Assembly: GCA_008729055.1 (NCBI GenBank)
Contig: SDUX01000006.1
Coordinates: forward strand, 2,654,842 to 2,718,841
Direction: 5' to 3'
Origin: Pyropia haitanensis
Lineage: Eukaryota > Rhodophyta > Bangiophyceae > Bangiales > Bangiaceae
DNA: 64,000 bases
Of the stretch, positions 62,237 through 64,000 are shown one piece after another. Every line of letters begins with the position of its first letter. Positions within the stretch are counted from its first letter, which is position 1. The notes beneath the pieces are model-generated. The model saw nothing but the letters and a program-made list of their open reading frames with translations. It was not told where the DNA came from and did no database searches. The position numbers and the translations under genes were made by a program.

Positions 62237-64000
62237 TAAAACGATGACGTTGAGCACATTCATGTGCTCAGAAAGTGTCGCAGACGTCGGAAAGTGCGTC
62301 TTTCATGCCCCCAAAGTGGTCACTCTGAGCAGGTCGCCTCGACAGGCAATCCAACGCCCCACAGTGCTCTCATGCACTAAAAACTACATCTGTCAGATCT
62401 AGACAGTGTAGCCAGTTATCTCCACTGCTTTTTTCACACTTATCATCACTGTGGGCGCGTCCAGCTGCGTCACAGTGCCCACCACCCGATCTGCAGTCAG
62501 TTAGTCGCCAATGTGCGGGCTCCAGTGTGCTTTCTTTGCATTATTACGGCACCATAGCCACCAGGTACCTTTGTATTCAGGGTTCGCTAAAAAAAGCAGA
62601 CCCATAACGGTCACAATCGCTCGGAGGAGGCGATGGTAGCGCTTCACCCACCCAGTCTGTGGCTGTTCCTGTCGGCTGTACGGGTGCACGACGCTGGATG
62701 TGAGCACCAATAGATTCATAATTATCATATTACCCAGAATCGACTATCTCTTCCCGCCGTGGGGCTCTCATGCACTCTGTACCCCGGCCTATACTTGGCA
62801 ACTGAGGAAAATAAAGCAGACTGGGGGCTCTTTCTCGCGCTGTCTACACAAGCGGTTGCGTTCTGCTGGGGCATAGACCGTCAGGGATGATTAAAATGTC
62901 ATAGCGAGCCGTGTTTTCACCGTCACAGGCGCCCCTGAGCTGCGGAACCCAGGAGGGATGGTGCACGCATTGTGTCTGTCTATGGGGTCGTTGGGGGTTC
63001 TGCTCTAGCAGACGCCTGTAGGCGCGCACTCAAAACTGAATAGAACAAGTAAAAAAGGCTTGTGTATCCACCCGGCCTGCTGGGTGGCCGGGGAATGGTG
63101 AAGTGGGCGACAGGGCGGGGTGGAGGGCGGCGTCGGACGCCGGCGCTTCAGCCGCTTGTGTCCCAGCAGTCGCGCGAGTCGCTGACCAGGTTACTCGCCA
63201 AGTCAAGTATTGTAATCGTCTGTCCAGCAATGATGAATTCGGGATGCACTCCTCAGGTTGCACGGCTGAGATCGTGTGACAGCCTATCACATGAGACGAA
63301 TGGCGCATTTTATTCCCTAGATATGCGACGAGATGTGCGCCAAGTCGCGGATATAGGTTTTGTTCTCAGTTGAATAATCGCTATTGCACATTTTACTCAC
63401 AAATACCTCCTCGTTCAACCTGGGTTGCTGGTCACCAGTTGTCTTGCCGTTCGCTCCCCCTTCCCCCCCACCATCGTCGTCTGGCCCTGTCGTCCAACCC
63501 TTCGCCGCGAGGTGACGGAGGGGGGCGGCAGCCCGTGGCGCCGGCGGCAGCCGGCCGCGGCGCAGACGGGGGGGGGGACGGCAGTCCGCAACGGCATGAG
63601 GGGGGTGCGGTAGCACGCGACGGCCGCAGCCGGCCGCCCCAACCGGCGGCGGCAGCCAGCCGCGGCAGAGGCCACGGAAAGAGAGGGCAGCCCGCGGCGG
63701 CGGTGGCAGTCGGCCGCGGCGGAGGCCGGGGGGGGGAGGGCGGCAGCCCGCAGCGGCAGCGCCGGGCCGCCACAACCAGCGTCAGAGGCGGCGGCTGACC
63801 ACGGCGGCGGCGGCCGCCGGCTGCGGCGGCGTCCGGGGGGGAAGCTGCAGAGCGCTGCAGGGGCGCCAGGCCCCCCTGACCGACGGGGGCAGTGGCGGTG
63901 GAGGGCGGCGGCGGCGGCCGCCGCCTCTGCTACGATGGTAGCGTCGGCAGGGAGGGGCAGCCGTGACGGGCGGCGGCAGCCGTCGCCGTGGCGGAGGCAG
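62237..64000. repeat. Right arm of the long palindrome, truncated by the window edge
   Basis: Mirror copy of the left arm. Minus-strand ORFs repeat those of the left plus strand with few differences. It continues to the last base of the window, so arm length is at least 1.76 kb. Confidence 0.95.

Noticed and set aside
1..64000. CRISPR array, bacterial operon or ribosome-binding-site features
   Set aside because: No regularly spaced identical short repeats with unique spacers, and the genes have introns and eukaryotic architecture.
1..64000. tRNA or rRNA genes
   Set aside because: I looked for GGTTCGAATCC-like T-arms and rRNA core sequences and saw none that fit. A covariance search would be needed to exclude small RNAs.

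Overview
This window looks like nuclear DNA of a photosynthetic eukaryote with a very GC-rich genome. The key evidence is an intact chloroplast-type phosphoribulokinase at 16.5-17.8 kb with an N-terminal extension that looks like a transit peptide. Around it lie clearly eukaryotic genes: a prenylated Rho GTPase, exosome subunit RRP4, an SNM1/PSO2 nuclease, a sphingolipid desaturase, TMCO1, a PITP-type lipid transfer protein and a mitochondrial carrier. The extreme GC content, short GT-AG introns, many G/C homopolymers and trinucleotide runs, and PRK would fit a bangiophyte red alga. That placement is inference, not proof.

Layout. 0.6-6.1 kb: a complete tyrosine-recombinase (YR) retrotransposon with split direct repeats (A1, ORFs, B1-A2-B2), coding for Gag-like, RT-RNase H-methyltransferase and YR proteins. 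8.0-14.1 kb: a degenerate RhoGAP-domain gene followed by a Rho GTPase gene (three exons). 16.5-23.1 kb: a compact housekeeping block, PRK(+), RRP4(-), SNM1(+), desaturase(-). RRP4 and SNM1 are divergent from a 339-bp gap. 24.9-33 kb: an Ala-rich coiled-coil gene(+), TMCO1(-), PITP(-) and a putative membrane-anchored methyltransferase(-). 38-39.2 kb: a mitochondrial carrier(-). 41.7-42.5 kb: an unrecognised 266-aa ORF beside a G-rich minisatellite. 45.7-51.3 kb: a second, clearly divergent YR retrotransposon with the same architecture. 60.3-64 kb: a long palindrome whose right arm runs off the window. The remaining sequence alternates between very GC-rich low-complexity tracts and less GC-rich blocks (about 15, 24, 34.5-36.5, 43-45.7, 54.5-59 and 61-63.4 kb).

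Four copies of an unrecognised small gene (78-91 aa) lie in the less GC-rich blocks at 34.8, 36.5, 44.7 and 54.9 kb. A second conserved peptide block sits about 150-250 bp upstream of each. This dispersed family is the best candidate here for something undescribed.

Two themes cut across the window. First, every well-defined intron begins GTACGT or GTACGC instead of the usual GTAAGT or GTGAGT. Second, several otherwise convincing genes change frame exactly at long G or C homopolymers, which points to homopolymer-length errors or hypermutable runs rather than true pseudogenes. Start and exon positions below were read by eye from the sequence. Domain names rest on recognised motifs, not on database searches.
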